From: Planctomycetota bacterium
GTDB lineage: Bacteria > Planctomycetota > Planctomycetia > Pirellulales > Pirellulaceae
DNA length: 64,000 bases
Assembly: GCA_014238905.1 (NCBI GenBank)
Contig: JABAAE010000004.1
Location: 41,839-105,838, forward strand
Reading direction: 5' to 3'
The first letter of the stretch is position 1, and each line of letters opens with the position of its first letter. Shown here piece after piece: positions 1 to 9,595 of this stretch. A program made the translations under genes and the position numbers. The notes under the pieces are model-generated. The model worked only from the letters and a program-made list of their open reading frames with translations, was not told where the DNA came from and searched no databases.

Positions 1-102
1 GTCACTTGGTAAACAACGTCACTTGGTAAACAACGTCACTTGGTAAACAACGTCACTTGGTAAACAACGTCATTTTGCAAACAACGTCACTTGGCAATCG
101 AA
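1..102. repeat. 17-bp tandem repeat array overlapping the mqnC stop codon
   Basis: Four perfect copies of GTCACTTGGTAAACAAC (1-17, 18-34, 35-51, 52-68) are followed by a diverged copy (69-85) and a terminal partial copy from 86. The array begins at the window edge, so it may extend further left. The terminal unit contains the last codons and TGA stop of mqnC (complement of 87-89). Each upstream unit carries the same TGAC when read in the mqnC sense. There are no spacers, so this is not a CRISPR. Confidence 0.95.
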
Positions 103-1238
103 TAGACGTCCGGTTGCTGGTCTGCCAACTGAGCCATCCGTCGTCGATTCGCATCGACTGCGTGATCGGCTATTTCTTCACTTAATAACTCGTAGTGCAC
201 GTTGCGCTGACGAGGCTCAAATCCCAGTTCCAAAATGGAATCGCGAATCTGATCGAGTGTCAGGTAATGCACTGTGCCCGCTTCAGCGACTACATTTTCT
301 TCCAGCATCAGGCTACCCATGTCATTGGCGCCTGAAATCAGCGAAAGCTGGCCGATTTTGAGTCCTTGAGTCACCCAACTGGATTGAATGTTGGCGACGT
401 TATCAAGATAGAGCCTTGAGATCGCAAGCGTTCTCAAGTATTCATGGGAACCTGTCGGTGCAATATGGGACATCTGTGTGTTGTCCGGCTGAAAAGTCCA
501 ACAAATAAATGCGTTAAAAACCTCATTTTCAGATTGTAATTGTCGTATGCGTTGGAGATGCTCTACCCGTTCGGCCATCGTCTCTACATGACCAAACATC
601 ATGGTCGCCGAACCCTTTCCACCCAGTTCTCCCCAAACCCGCATGACGTTAAGCCAATCGTCCGAAAGCACCTTTCCTCTAGTAATTTTTTTCCGAACAC
701 GATCGACCAGAATTTCTGCTCCACCACCGGGAAGGCTTCCCAAGCCAGCCGCCTTCAATCTTTCCAGAACCGTTCTCAAAGGAAGCTTGTTGACCTTCGT
801 AAAATGGTGAATTTCCGGCGGACTGAAACCATGAACATTAACGCCGGGAAAGTTTGACTTGATGTCGCCAAGTAATTCTTCATACCATTCCAACTTGTAG
901 CTGGGATGTAATCCCCCCTGCATCAGAATCTGATCTCCACCGAGGTCAACGGTCTCTTTGACTTTCTCCAGTAGCTCCTCTCGTGGCAGAACATACCCTT
1001 GGTCACTCTTGGGCCCCCGATAGAAAGCGCAAAAATCGCATACCGCTGTACAAATATTGGTGTAATTGATGTTTCGATCAATATTGTAAGTGCGAAAATT
1101 CTCTGGATGTTTTTTGACGGTGACCCCATTCGCAGCCGCCATCAGCGCCGAGAGATTCTGAAACTCAAATAATTCGATACATTCATCCGGACTCAAACGG
1201 TGGCCATCCACGACCGACTCAAGAAGTTTGACACTCAT
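87..1238 (-). CDS. mqnC: Cyclic dehypoxanthinyl futalosine synthase MqnC (radical SAM)
   Basis: This cytoplasmic radical SAM enzyme cyclises dehypoxanthine futalosine in the futalosine route to menaquinone. The 383-residue protein has the CTAVCDFC form of the CxxxCxxC [4Fe-4S] motif within NINYTNICTAVCDFCAFYR, typical of MqnC, followed by LPGGGAEILVDRVR and MFGHVET. MqnE is the close paralogue, but the NINYTN...CAFYR context favours MqnC. Its start lies 20 bp inside the 3' end of mqnA, so the two genes are almost certainly co-translated. The stop codon lies inside the last unit of a 17-bp tandem repeat. The other futalosine genes (mqnB, mqnD, mqnE) are not in this window. Confidence 0.93.
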   Translation of the reverse strand: MSVKLLESVVDGHRLSPDECIELFEFQNLSALMAAANGVTVKKHPENFRTYNIDRNINYTNICTAVCDFCAFYRGPKSDQGYVLPREELLEKVKETVDLGGDQILMQGGLHPSYKLEWYEELLGDIKSNFPGVNVHGFSPPEIHHFTKVNKLPLRTVLERLKAAGLGSLPGGGAEILVDRVRKKITRGKVLSDDWLNVMRVWGELGGKGSATMMFGHVETMAERVEHLQRIRQLQSENEVFNAFICWTFQPDNTQMSHIAPTGSHEYLRTLAISRLYLDNVANIQSSWVTQGLKIGQLSLISGANDMGSLMLEENVVAEAGTVHYLTLDQIRDSILELGFEPRQRNVHYELLSEEIADHAVDANRRRMAQLADQQPDVYSIAK

Positions 1239-2031
1239 AGAAATTCAGCTTTTTGGTTTCGGTAATGAGATTCAATTCGAGGAGTTGTGACTGGAATAAA
1301 TCCAGCGCTTTTCGTTCGTCCGCACCAAGATAAAAGTGCAGGTTGTCCCGGAGGTAACCTGAGCAATCCTCTACGGTCAAACCAAAATGAGCAGCTTCGC
1401 GCTCAGCGATTTCGTCTATATGCTCCACTCCATAGTCGCGGGCGTCGGTCAGCGCTTGAATCAACTCTGGCGTTGGGTGTGCATCACGGGTCACCCACAT
1501 TGCAAAAACAAACGGTAACTCCGTCCATTGACACCACTGATCACCCAGATCCCATTGATAACCGAATTCGTCAGTAGCAACATGCATTGCCCGATCACCA
1601 ATGACAAGCACTGCATCGCACTTGGATGTCGATGGATCCTGGTAAATTGGAAGCGAGGAGACAATCGGTTGAATTCCAAATCGTTTCCATAGCAGAACCT
1701 GGATCAATCCAACACTGGTCCGGGACCCTTCGTCCAACGCAACCGACCGGATTTCGCCAAAAGGACGACGACTAATCAACTTGACGCTCCAAACCGGTCC
1801 CCGACATCCGATACAGGCATCTGAAACAATGGTCGCATCTGGCGAACGAAAGGCCTCCACCGACGGAATCAATGCGACATCCAAATCGCCATCGGCCAAT
1901 TGTTTCGCCAATCGGCTTGGTAACTCCAACGATAGTTCAATCTGATCACAACGCTGACTAAGCGATTCAATCAACGGCTTCGTGTTGAGGTACGAAACGG
2001 CGCCTATCCGAATTTTCTCCGATTGATTCAT
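1219..2031 (-). CDS. mqnA: Chorismate dehydratase MqnA
   Basis: MqnA dehydrates chorismate to 3-[(1-carboxyvinyl)oxy]benzoate, the first committed step of the futalosine pathway. The 270-residue protein begins with the family hallmark IRIGAVSYLNTKPLIESL at residues 7-24 and continues with a periplasmic-binding-protein-like fold (DGDLDVALIPSVEAF near residue 48, DEGSRTSVGL near 100). It has no signal peptide, as expected for a cytoplasmic enzyme. It is the upstream gene of an mqnA-mqnC pair that overlaps by 20 bp. The promoter should lie in the 380 bp between this gene and pyrF. Confidence 0.92.
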   Translation of the reverse strand: MNQSEKIRIGAVSYLNTKPLIESLSQRCDQIELSLELPSRLAKQLADGDLDVALIPSVEAFRSPDATIVSDACIGCRGPVWSVKLISRRPFGEIRSVALDEGSRTSVGLIQVLLWKRFGIQPIVSSLPIYQDPSTSKCDAVLVIGDRAMHVATDEFGYQWDLGDQWCQWTELPFVFAMWVTRDAHPTPELIQALTDARDYGVEHIDEIAEREAAHFGLTVEDCSGYLRDNLHFYLGADERKALDLFQSQLLELNLITETKKLNFYECQTS

Positions 2032-2143
2032 ACGTAGTTATTTTGAAAACTTGCTTACAATCTCTCGACTTGGTCATCGAATCGGCGGCCACGTCCAACT
2101 GTCTAATGACAATTATAGTCACTGGTGAAAATAGCGATACCAC

Positions 2144-2167
2144 CGCATTTCTAACTGCTGAAATGCG
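2144..2167. promoter_or_regulatory. Perfect 8-bp inverted repeat in the pyrF-mqnA spacer
   Basis: CGCATTTC (2144-2151) pairs with GAAATGCG (2160-2167) across an 8-nt spacer. No T-run follows on either strand, so an operator or leader hairpin is more likely than a terminator. The same 380-bp spacer (2032-2411) holds a single TCACTGGTGAAAA element (about 2119-2131) like the repeat at 6081-6115. I see no gene in the spacer. Confidence 0.35.
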
Positions 2168-2411
2168 ACAAAGAATAACTGGCAGCCTGTGAAAACCGAA
2201 CAATAAACCGGGGCAATTTATGCTCGAACAACATTCACTAATACGGGCGATGCATTTAAGCATATTTTGGTCAGCTGCGGGTTCCCTCGTTTGTTCAATA
2301 GTGACCAGTCCAAACTTGGGTCCCAGAAAAGGCCCTACCCTCTTCTTCGGACAGGAACTTTCAGCGAACCCGGACTTGGACCAGACCATCAAAACTCTCA
2401 TCCAGGCAGCA

Positions 2412-3335
2412 TCATTGTCGCTGAATCCGATTCAGCGAGAGTTCATCGGTCATTTTTTGACAAGCCAGCTCCACGCTCGCCTGCCAGTCACCATTGGCTT
2501 GGAACTGAGGGTTCTCATAGGCAAAGATAATCCCTCGTGACGAATTTACGATGGCCCCCAGACCACGGCTGTCAAAACCGGGCATAACATCCTGTGCACC
2601 CCCTCCCTGCGCGCCAAATCCGGGAATCAAAAAAATAGTTCGAGGCATTTTCTTGCGTAATTCCCCAAGCTCCTCGGGGTACGTTGCGCCGACGACCGCT
2701 CCAACCGAACCGTAAGCATGACTCCCCAGTGTATTGCCAGAGAGCGTCTCGACTTCGGCCGCAACAAGCTCATGGAGCGTTGCTGATCCGGTCTTGTCTG
2801 TGGTGAGCCGTTTGTCCTGAAAATGACCACTGCCAGGATTGCTGGTCTTCACCAGCACAAACATCCCCTTGTTGTTCGCCTGACAAGCCTTCACGAAGGG
2901 CTCTAAAGTGTCCACGCCCATATAGGGATTTACCGTCAAAGCATCAGCTTGAATTCCATGAGAGCCGGCATCCCCAATGTAAGCCTGAGCATAAGCCTCC
3001 GCAGTTGATCCGATATCTCCACGTTTGGCATCGAGCAGAACCAACACTTTTTTGGTTTTGGCATAATTCACCACATTGGCTAATGCCCGACTCCCCGGAA
3101 ACCCCAACGCTTCAAAAAAGGCCGACTGTGGTTTCACCACCGGAACTCGATTGGCAACTACGTCAAGAATTTCTTTGCAAAAAGTCTCAAAACCGGCAGC
3201 GATCGACTCGGCACAGCTTGGATCGATCGAAGCCCGAAGGGCTTCAGGCAGGTTTTTCAGTCTGGGATCCAAACCAACACAAACGGGGTTTTGAGTCGCC
3301 TGAATGCGGTGGATTAATTGATCTGCAAAATTCAT
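2412..3335 (-). CDS. pyrF: Orotidine 5'-phosphate decarboxylase (long form)
   Basis: PyrF decarboxylates OMP to UMP, the last step of de novo pyrimidine synthesis. The 307-residue length and VCVGLDPRLKNLP near the N-terminus fit the longer type-2 family. LLDAKRGDIGSTAEAYAQAY (near residue 100) carries the catalytic DxKxxD motif, and LTVNPYMGVD and GAVVGATYPEEL are phosphate and substrate loops. It is encoded alone, with no other pyr gene nearby. It is divergent from the glycosylasparaginase gene across 454 bp and is followed by mqnA on the same strand after 380 bp. Confidence 0.93.
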   Translation of the reverse strand: MNFADQLIHRIQATQNPVCVGLDPRLKNLPEALRASIDPSCAESIAAGFETFCKEILDVVANRVPVVKPQSAFFEALGFPGSRALANVVNYAKTKKVLVLLDAKRGDIGSTAEAYAQAYIGDAGSHGIQADALTVNPYMGVDTLEPFVKACQANNKGMFVLVKTSNPGSGHFQDKRLTTDKTGSATLHELVAAEVETLSGNTLGSHAYGSVGAVVGATYPEELGELRKKMPRTIFLIPGFGAQGGGAQDVMPGFDSRGLGAIVNSSRGIIFAYENPQFQANGDWQASVELACQKMTDELSLNRIQRQ

Positions 3336-3605
3336 CTCCGCAGGATAACAAATTGCTTACTCGATTCGGAGGTGGGTATCGCTTTATATTGCTCGATTTT
3401 TCCCGCTGTAGACATTACCTTAGAGAATGGCTACCAGATCAATCGATGTGCCATTGCATTAGCTCACCGGAGAAGTGGAAAGCTAGGGGATTCGATGGAC
3501 ATCCTGCCCTGACCTACGAGGATGGGTCAGAGTCCACGATCCACCACTCCCGATGGCGATACTGGATTGATCAGAAGCCCCTGGATTCTGTCGATGAATC
3601 GGGTG

Positions 3606-3640
3606 CCGGCAAACACGGTTTGCCCGGTTTGTTTTTTTGC
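3606..3640 (+). terminator. Rho-independent terminator with no obvious upstream plus-strand gene
   Basis: GGCAAAC (3608-3614), a 3-nt loop, GTTTGCC (3618-3624), then a T7 run at 3632-3638. It reads on the plus strand inside the 454-bp space between divergent pyrF and the asparaginase gene. No protein gene is recognisable in 3336-3605 on this strand, so it may end a small RNA or act as an attenuator for the gene at 3790. Confidence 0.6.
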
Positions 3641-3789
3641 GGTCGAAAAATTGCTAAAACGGTCCTTTCCCGGTGAACCCTATCGAATCCAAAAACCAAT
3701 GTACACCGGCAGTTTCAAGCGTGATCCCGGATCGGATTCGGGTGATGCCTGTCTATTTCAAATACCATTATCATTAGGCGACTCCAACC

Positions 3790-4851
3790 ATGTTTAACCG
3801 ACGCCGTTTTCTTCGTTCCACCTCGTCCGCCGCCATTGTGGGAGGTGTTTCAATGGCCGTCGCCCAGCCCAATAAAAGGGAGCTTGACTTGAATTCCGAC
3901 CAACGATTTCCAAAATTTATTTCCACGTGGAATTTCGGTAAAGCAGTCAATGATGCTGCTTTGAAAGCTCACAATCAAACCGGTCAACTGCTGGATGCAA
4001 TTGAACAAGGCATATGGGTTGCCGAAGCCGACGCAAGTAACGGCTCCGTCGGGTTAGGGGGCATACCCAATGCCGATGGAGTGGTGCAGTTGGATGCCTG
4101 CATCATCAATGGCCCTGACCACAACGCCGGTGCCGTAGGCGGTCTGGAGGACATATTGCATCCGATTTCAGTCGCTAGATCCGTCATGGAGAAAACCAAG
4201 CATGTCATGCTTGTTGGAGAGGGTGCAAGGGAATATGCACTAAAAAACGGCTTTCAGAAAACGCGGCTATTAACGGACAGCCAAAAGAAAGCGTTTCTCC
4301 AACGAATGCAGAAAACAGATCCCATTAACGAGAAGAAAAAACCTGAAAAGGAATGCCTCGATGGTGATCGGATCAATGAAAACCACCATGACACTATTGC
4401 GTTGGTCGGCGTTGACGACAAAGGAAACATTGTCGGCGGTTGTAGCACCAGCGGTTGGGGTTACAAGATTCCAGGAAGGGTGGGAGATTCACCGATCATT
4501 GGCGCCGGAATTTATGTCGACAATGAAATTGGGGGAGCCGGAGCGACCGGTATCGGCGAAAACGTGATGCGTTATTGTGCAAGCTTCATGATTGTCGAAG
4601 AAATGCGGCACGGCGCGTCACCGCAGGAATCCATCGAAAATGTCATTCAACGAATTTCTCAAAAAGACCCCCGGAGTGCCAAGGACCTGGCAATCAATTT
4701 CGTTGCCATCAATTGCAATGGTGAAACTGGAGCTGCGGGTACCAGCAAGGGCTTTCAATACGCGGTCACCGACCCTCAGAGCAGTCAGGTCCATAACGCA
4801 AAAGCACTGACTGATGCGGACATCAAAGAAGGTGGTAACCGTGTCGACTAG
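3790..4851 (+). CDS. Secreted N4-(beta-N-acetylglucosaminyl)-L-asparaginase (glycosylasparaginase)
   Basis: This Ntn hydrolase cleaves the GlcNAc-Asn bond of glycoasparagines. The 353-residue precursor begins with a twin-arginine-type signal (NRRRFLRS followed by a hydrophobic stretch to about residue 26), so it is probably exported folded. The autoproteolysis and nucleophile site is HDT at residues 200-202 (Thr202), followed by the family pattern GCSTSGWGYKIPGRVGDSPI and GAGIYVDN. The lysine/glutamate-rich stretch just before the nucleophile is the expected maturation linker. The next gene follows 72 bp downstream on the same strand and may be co-transcribed. Confidence 0.9.
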   Translation: MFNRRRFLRSTSSAAIVGGVSMAVAQPNKRELDLNSDQRFPKFISTWNFGKAVNDAALKAHNQTGQLLDAIEQGIWVAEADASNGSVGLGGIPNADGVVQLDACIINGPDHNAGAVGGLEDILHPISVARSVMEKTKHVMLVGEGAREYALKNGFQKTRLLTDSQKKAFLQRMQKTDPINEKKKPEKECLDGDRINENHHDTIALVGVDDKGNIVGGCSTSGWGYKIPGRVGDSPIIGAGIYVDNEIGGAGATGIGENVMRYCASFMIVEEMRHGASPQESIENVIQRISQKDPRSAKDLAINFVAINCNGETGAAGTSKGFQYAVTDPQSSQVHNAKALTDADIKEGGNRVD

Positions 4852-4923
4852 CACTCTGCACCCGGACAGAACCAATGCCAAACCATCCGCTACCATCCCC
4901 ACCACCATCCCCCGTAATCGCCG

Positions 4924-6069
4924 ATGCCGGAACTCAAAATGACACCAATAACCTCAAAACAAAGCTGCTCATTTTTTGGCCTTTTTCTGCTCCTGACAAT
5001 CGCTTCTGCCGCCCGGTCCCAAGAGGAGGGTAATCCAACCGCTGACCAACGAAAAATCGCTGCGTTAATGAGATTGACGAAGATCAATGTCAACGAAAAG
5101 CCAACGCTGAAAAAAGTAGTCGTCAGATATTTAAAAACGGTTGAAGATGAAGCGGATTACCTTTCCTACGCCAAACGATTCAAGGTCGTTGAAAGCAATC
5201 AACGACTCTGGAAAATCGTCTTTCAGTCCAAGTCCAATGACAACAAAGTCACGGCCATAGGTCTATTGCTGGATCAAAGCTCACCTGAAGAGATGGTCGA
5301 ACGGATTCGCAATTCTGATCGCCCCGAAGAAATATTGAATCCAATTGCCCTGGCAGGATCGAACCGGTCGATGGAAATCCTGAAGAGAATACTTCTGATT
5401 CGCAGCTTGTCCTCTACCGCGAAGAACATAGCCGTAAAAGGACTAGGCAAACAAAAAACGGGGCAACTGTTTTTACTAAATCTTGTCAAGCAAAAAAAAC
5501 TGCCCACCGAATGTGAGTTCACCGCGGCCAATCTTTTATTACCCTCAGAATTTCCGGAGATCCGGGCAACGGCCTCCCCACTGATGCAACTTCCTGCGAC
5601 AGCGGGGAGCACCCCACTACCGCCACTATCCGAATTGGTGAAACGATCCGGTAATCCCGCCAACGGTGCAACGATATTTTTGAAATCCGGCACCTGTGCC
5701 AATTGCCATCAAGTCAACCGCACAGGAAAAGAAGTCGGACCAGACCTTTCCGAAATTGGCAGCAAACTCTCACGACAGGCCATGTATGAATCGATTCTCA
5801 ATCCGAACGCTGCCATCAGCCATAATTTTGAAAACTACCTGGTGCAAACGATAGATGGTTTGAGCTTTGCCGGCATTCTGATTAACGAAACCGATCAGGT
5901 GGTGACTTTGCGAACCGCTGATGCCGTGACGAAGGAGATTCCAAAAGACGAACTGGACGGGATGCGAAAATCACCTAACTCGCTGATGCCAAGTGATCTG
6001 CAAAAGAATTTCTCGGAAACCGATCTGGTCGACCTGGTGGAATACCTGATGACGCTTAAAAAAATGTAG
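4924..6069 (+). CDS. Secreted HEAT-like protein with C-terminal Pirellula/Verrucomicrobium-type heme-binding domain
   Basis: This is a 381-residue exported protein. A signal peptide (FFGLFLLLTIASAARS) precedes a helical middle part (about 40-220) resembling HEAT-type repeats. The C-terminal 140 residues match the planctomycete heme-binding domain: GATIFLKSGTCANCHQVN supplies the CxxCH heme site, followed by GPDLSEIGSKLSR, ESILNPNAAIS and a closing DLVDLVEYLMTL helix. In larger family members this domain follows a sugar-dehydrogenase-like propeller; here that propeller is absent. An internal Met at 4939 preceded by GGAA is an alternative start. The electron partner is unknown. Confidence 0.82.
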   Translation: MPELKMTPITSKQSCSFFGLFLLLTIASAARSQEEGNPTADQRKIAALMRLTKINVNEKPTLKKVVVRYLKTVEDEADYLSYAKRFKVVESNQRLWKIVFQSKSNDNKVTAIGLLLDQSSPEEMVERIRNSDRPEEILNPIALAGSNRSMEILKRILLIRSLSSTAKNIAVKGLGKQKTGQLFLLNLVKQKKLPTECEFTAANLLLPSEFPEIRATASPLMQLPATAGSTPLPPLSELVKRSGNPANGATIFLKSGTCANCHQVNRTGKEVGPDLSEIGSKLSRQAMYESILNPNAAISHNFENYLVQTIDGLSFAGILINETDQVVTLRTADAVTKEIPKDELDGMRKSPNSLMPSDLQKNFSETDLVDLVEYLMTLKKM

Positions 6070-6080
6070 CCCCCCGGCAA

Positions 6081-6115
6081 ATCACTGGTGAAAATCACTG
6101 GTGAAAACCACTGGC
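6081..6115. repeat. 13-bp tandem repeat between convergent genes
   Basis: ATCACTGGTGAAA occurs at 6081-6093 and 6094-6106, followed by a partial copy (ACCACTGGC) to 6115. It lies 11 bp after the stop of the heme-binding protein and about 100 bp after the trkH stop on the other strand. Read in trkH sense it is TTTCACCAGTGAT, similar to the core of the mqnC array. Confidence 0.8.
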
Positions 6116-6215
6116 GCATTCCATTGGCGGAATCCTGACCGGTTTCAGGCGAAATGGATCCCCCTTCATCGATAAGGCGAATGCAATCCTTGCCGCCTTC
6201 CAACAAACGCAAACC

Positions 6216-8105
6216 CTAGTAGTAGCCCCGCCAAAATCTGGGAATAAAAAGAACCAGCACGACAAACAATTCCAATCTTCCCAACATCATCAACCAGATG
6301 AACATGAATTTAGAACTGTTGGTGAAATGTCCATAGTTTTCACTCGCGCCCACGGTCCCGAGACCAGGGCCAATGTTATTCAACGTTGCCACAACAGCGC
6401 TTGCTCCGTCGAGAAGTTTATTTTCTGAATCGGCTCCCCAAGTATCTGCCGGTTCCAAAGCGACAACATAGAGCCACCCCATGCAAAAAATAACGATGAT
6501 CAGGGCAAAGTAAACGAGAATTTTTTGAATCAACTCTGGATCGCCTACTTTCCTGTCACCCAGTTGAAGTTTCCGAACGACACGGGGGCGAAAGGACTTT
6601 TCAATTTCGATGCGGAGAATCTTGACAAAAAGAACATGCCGAATCACTTTCATGCCCCCACCGGTACTGCCTGCGCATCCACCGACAAACATCAGCAACA
6701 GTAAAGACGCTCTGGCAAAACTGTTCCATTGGTCAAAGTCATTCGTTCCAAAACCCGTTGTGGTAATGATAGAAACCACCTGAAACAAGGTATCTCGAAA
6801 GGCGGTGGAAGTCGATCCAAATCCAACGTCGCCCAACCACATGCCAAAAAACATTAAGACCGCCGTCAGCCCACCGATCAGAAAAATATAGGTCCGCCAT
6901 TCGAAATCGCCTAGCATCGCATTGGGTCGTCCACGTACGAACAAAAACAGAAGGGTAAAATTGGTGCCGGCCAGGATCATAAATAGAATAATCGTGTAGT
7001 GAACGAAACTGCTTTGGAAATGTCCAATGCTATCGTCGTAATTGCTAAACCCTCCGGTTGCCAGAGTGGCAAAAGAATGGCTGATCGCATCGAATGCGTT
7101 CATTTCTCCGGACATCATCAGAATGACCGCCAACACCGCATTCAGGGCGAGGTACACCCCAGCAAACATGATTGCCATATGGCGCATTCGTGTCATTGGA
7201 TTGCTGTCGATGGGGCCAGGTACCTCGTTCCGCATCAAGGCCTTTCCCGCCGATCCCTCTTCCAAAACCACCACAAACAGCACGATGATTCCCAGACCGC
7301 CCAAAAACTGGGTAACGCTCCTCCAGAAAAGAATGCAGTGGGGTACCAACCCCGGATCCTCCAGATGCGAAATGACCGTTGCCCCGGTCGTCGAGAATCC
7401 AGACTGGGCCTCGAAGAGACTGTCAACGACCCCCATCCGCACCCACTTCAGCCGAAATCGTCCGTTGCTACCGAAAGGCGATTGCTCTGCTGTGGGTTTT
7501 AATAGTACCGAGGCAATTGCCTTATTCTGAAACAGTTCATCAATGGTCTGTTGAACCTTCGTTTGGCTAAATTGACTCAAATCGACCAAGTCTTTTATTT
7601 CTAGCCCCTCCGCCCGACGCGGGAATTTTTCCGAAGGCGGATCGGCAAGAAAACCGATCAACAAACGTTGTGAACTGGTAAGTTCGACAGGGTACCATTC
7701 GTCAAAATAATTCCAATTGAATTTGGAAACGAAGACAACATTGTTCTGCTCAAAAACCCTCACCGAGCAACTCCGATAGGTTTTTGAGAGAAGAAAGGGA
7801 AGGGATCCCAATATCGTCGCCAACACCCAACTCAGACCCACAATCGCCATTGCTTCGCGCAGAAAAATCTGCCCCTTGGCTTTGCGCCCGCAGCAGTAAA
7901 GAATCGTGCCAGCGGCAATTGAGATTATGAAACTGAGTAACAGGGCAGCGAAACCACGTCCCTCAAATTTAAGTTCATTTTGGGGAACGATCGAATCGGT
8001 ATGATGGCCGACAAAGGGAAATGCCCAGGGAAGGCAAAACAACATGGTTACCCCGATCAGGAGGCAAATCATGCCCAGCAGTTTTACGACCAGCCGAAAG
8101 TTCAT
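6216..8105 (-). CDS. trkH: TrkH-family potassium uptake channel subunit with a large extracytoplasmic insert
   Basis: TrkH is the membrane pore subunit of Trk/Ktr potassium uptake. The protein has 629 residues; usual TrkH is about 480. Pore-loop motifs are clear: [11 protein letters not shown] (about 235-245), [25 protein letters not shown] and [15 protein letters not shown]. The extra length is mainly an insert at about residues 108-225, between LPFLLS and the first pore helix, a short loop in ordinary TrkH. The insert is hydrophilic ([30 protein letters not shown]) and looks folded. No trkA-like regulatory gene lies nearby. It is convergent with the gene ending at 6069. Confidence 0.9.
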   Translation of the reverse strand: MNFRLVVKLLGMICLLIGVTMLFCLPWAFPFVGHHTDSIVPQNELKFEGRGFAALLLSFIISIAAGTILYCCGRKAKGQIFLREAMAIVGLSWVLATILGSLPFLLSKTYRSCSVRVFEQNNVVFVSKFNWNYFDEWYPVELTSSQRLLIGFLADPPSEKFPRRAEGLEIKDLVDLSQFSQTKVQQTIDELFQNKAIASVLLKPTAEQSPFGSNGRFRLKWVRMGVVDSLFEAQSGFSTTGATVISHLEDPGLVPHCILFWRSVTQFLGGLGIIVLFVVVLEEGSAGKALMRNEVPGPIDSNPMTRMRHMAIMFAGVYLALNAVLAVILMMSGEMNAFDAISHSFATLATGGFSNYDDSIGHFQSSFVHYTIILFMILAGTNFTLLFLFVRGRPNAMLGDFEWRTYIFLIGGLTAVLMFFGMWLGDVGFGSTSTAFRDTLFQVVSIITTTGFGTNDFDQWNSFARASLLLLMFVGGCAGSTGGGMKVIRHVLFVKILRIEIEKSFRPRVVRKLQLGDRKVGDPELIQKILVYFALIIVIFCMGWLYVVALEPADTWGADSENKLLDGASAVVATLNNIGPGLGTVGASENYGHFTNSSKFMFIWLMMLGRLELFVVLVLFIPRFWRGYY

Positions 8106-8483
8106 TCTCTATCCACCAGGGTCAGCGGCAAAAAAACAATATCCAGTTCAGGTCACGTTGGAGTGAACACAAGTTCTCTCAGCGTTGCTGACTATTAAAA
8201 TGGATCAATTCCAAAAAAGGCAACTGAGACCAGCTTCAAATGAAATCGCCAGTCGCAACTCGTACTTGTCTCTTCGACTGCGAATGCGGGACGCTACACC
8301 TTAATTGATACCCTACCACGGTCAAAACGAAAAAGCAGGCGCTTTCTCAGTTAGTCAAACCAACTCTGCAGGTTGTATCAACCTCAACCACTGGAATCCC
8401 TCGTGTAGGGACCAACAATTGATTCAATTCAAATTGCAGCCGGGATAGAAAACACCCGACTTTTGGTACAAGCGGTTTCCAAC

Positions 8484-8585
8484 GATGACCCCTAAAATCG
8501 AATTAGTCTGTGCCCTCATCATGATTACTTTGATCCTATCAAGCTATGCAGATGCCGATGATATTAGACAACTATCGGGGTCTTA
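8484..8585 (+). CDS. Possible 33-residue secreted peptide or broken gene start
   Basis: The short frame reads as a lipophilic signal-like segment (VCALIMITLILSSYADA) followed by only about ten residues before a TAA. It has no clear ribosome binding site. It sits in the otherwise empty 8106-8666 spacer between divergent trkH and the glycosyltransferase gene. It could be a decayed secreted protein that kept only its signal peptide, or chance. I see nothing else in this spacer. Confidence 0.25.
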
Positions 8586-8666
8586 AGCCAATTCAAAGGA
8601 TTATCGAACGCCGGTTGCCGAAAAATCTGAGACAGAGTTTTTAGTGGTTTTCAAAGGTCCAAGGTC

Positions 8667-9308
8667 ATGAAAAGCCTGACTGTGATTTTGCCCATTTTCA
8701 ACGGTTCAGAGTTCCTTACGGAAACAGTCGCCGCTTTATTAGAATGGTTGCCCGAAGTCACCTCCAGATTTCAAGTGGTGATCGTTGATGACGGTTCCAC
8801 CGATGAATCTGGAGATATCACCCAAGACTTGACGCAAAAATACCCTCAGATCCAGGCGATCTATCACGACCGTCAACTGGGAAAATCAGTCTGTTTCGAG
8901 TCGGCATTGCAAAACGCCAATTGCGAGCTCCTGTTCGTTCAGGGCTCTGACGAGATCGATTACCCGGCCATCGGGGAATTTCTTAAGACCGGTGGAGTAC
9001 CCCTGATTCAACCCGAAGCATTCCTTCCCAATACCAAAGATCAATTAATCGAGCGTCTTGTTAACTGGGGAATTGCACTTCGAGAGTATCGATCGCAACT
9101 CAATCCGTTTGACGTTCCAACGAGTGTCAAATCTGAAAAAGACGAATCTGGAACGGGATCGAATATTCGCAGATTGCCTTCAACCCAAGGTGATTCATTC
9201 TTGCATTGCCCGGACACCACACCAAGTCCAAAATACTCGTCGGTCGCTGAAAAAAGACTAGTCCGGCTAAGCCAAAGTGATTTGGCCAGAGCCAATGCGA
9301 ATCACTAG
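8667..9308 (+). CDS. Short family-2-like glycosyltransferase
   Basis: The N-terminal 100 residues form a GT-A Rossmann half typical of GT2 enzymes: LTVILPIFNGSEFLTETV, then VVIVDDGSTDESGDIT, then the LGKSVCFESALQNA helix. The usual DxD metal site is replaced by QGSDEIDYPAI, which keeps acidic residues but not the exact spacing. At 213 residues it is shorter than most GT2 proteins. The last 80 residues are polar and low in recognisable motifs, so it may lack an acceptor domain. The start is supported by AAAGG about 9 nt upstream of the ATG. It has no glycan-synthesis neighbours, so the acceptor is unknown. Confidence 0.7.
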   Translation: MKSLTVILPIFNGSEFLTETVAALLEWLPEVTSRFQVVIVDDGSTDESGDITQDLTQKYPQIQAIYHDRQLGKSVCFESALQNANCELLFVQGSDEIDYPAIGEFLKTGGVPLIQPEAFLPNTKDQLIERLVNWGIALREYRSQLNPFDVPTSVKSEKDESGTGSNIRRLPSTQGDSFLHCPDTTPSPKYSSVAEKRLVRLSQSDLARANANH

Positions 9309-9595
9309 AAAATCATTCGTTGGATGAGCTATCGACGGGGCTGCTTCGGGGATGATCCACATTCCTTTCTGGCCGGGGAATAAAGATCGGACGACTATCA
9401 CCATTCACACGCCATCCAAAACTTTTTTCGTAGCCACCTCAACCGCCAATCACAGGGCTCCTCCTATCGCGGCCTCTTCTCCGGAAGTACCATGAGGCTT
9501 GAGTTATTTCCCATTAAAAATTGGGTAGATCTGCGTATTTTCTCCCTGAATTTCTCCAAGACAGGGTGAACCGCTTGATAAAAAGATTTGGTGGA

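Noticed and set aside
1..102. Possible CRISPR array at the left edge
   Set aside because: Units are directly adjacent without spacers, and the last one is part of mqnC.
1967..2401. 144-codon minus-strand frame between pyrF and mqnA
   Set aside because: Overlaps the mqnA start and has no motifs or ribosome binding site.
3005..3676. 223-codon plus-strand frame across the pyrF start
   Set aside because: Most of it is antisense to pyrF, and it runs through the terminator at 3606.
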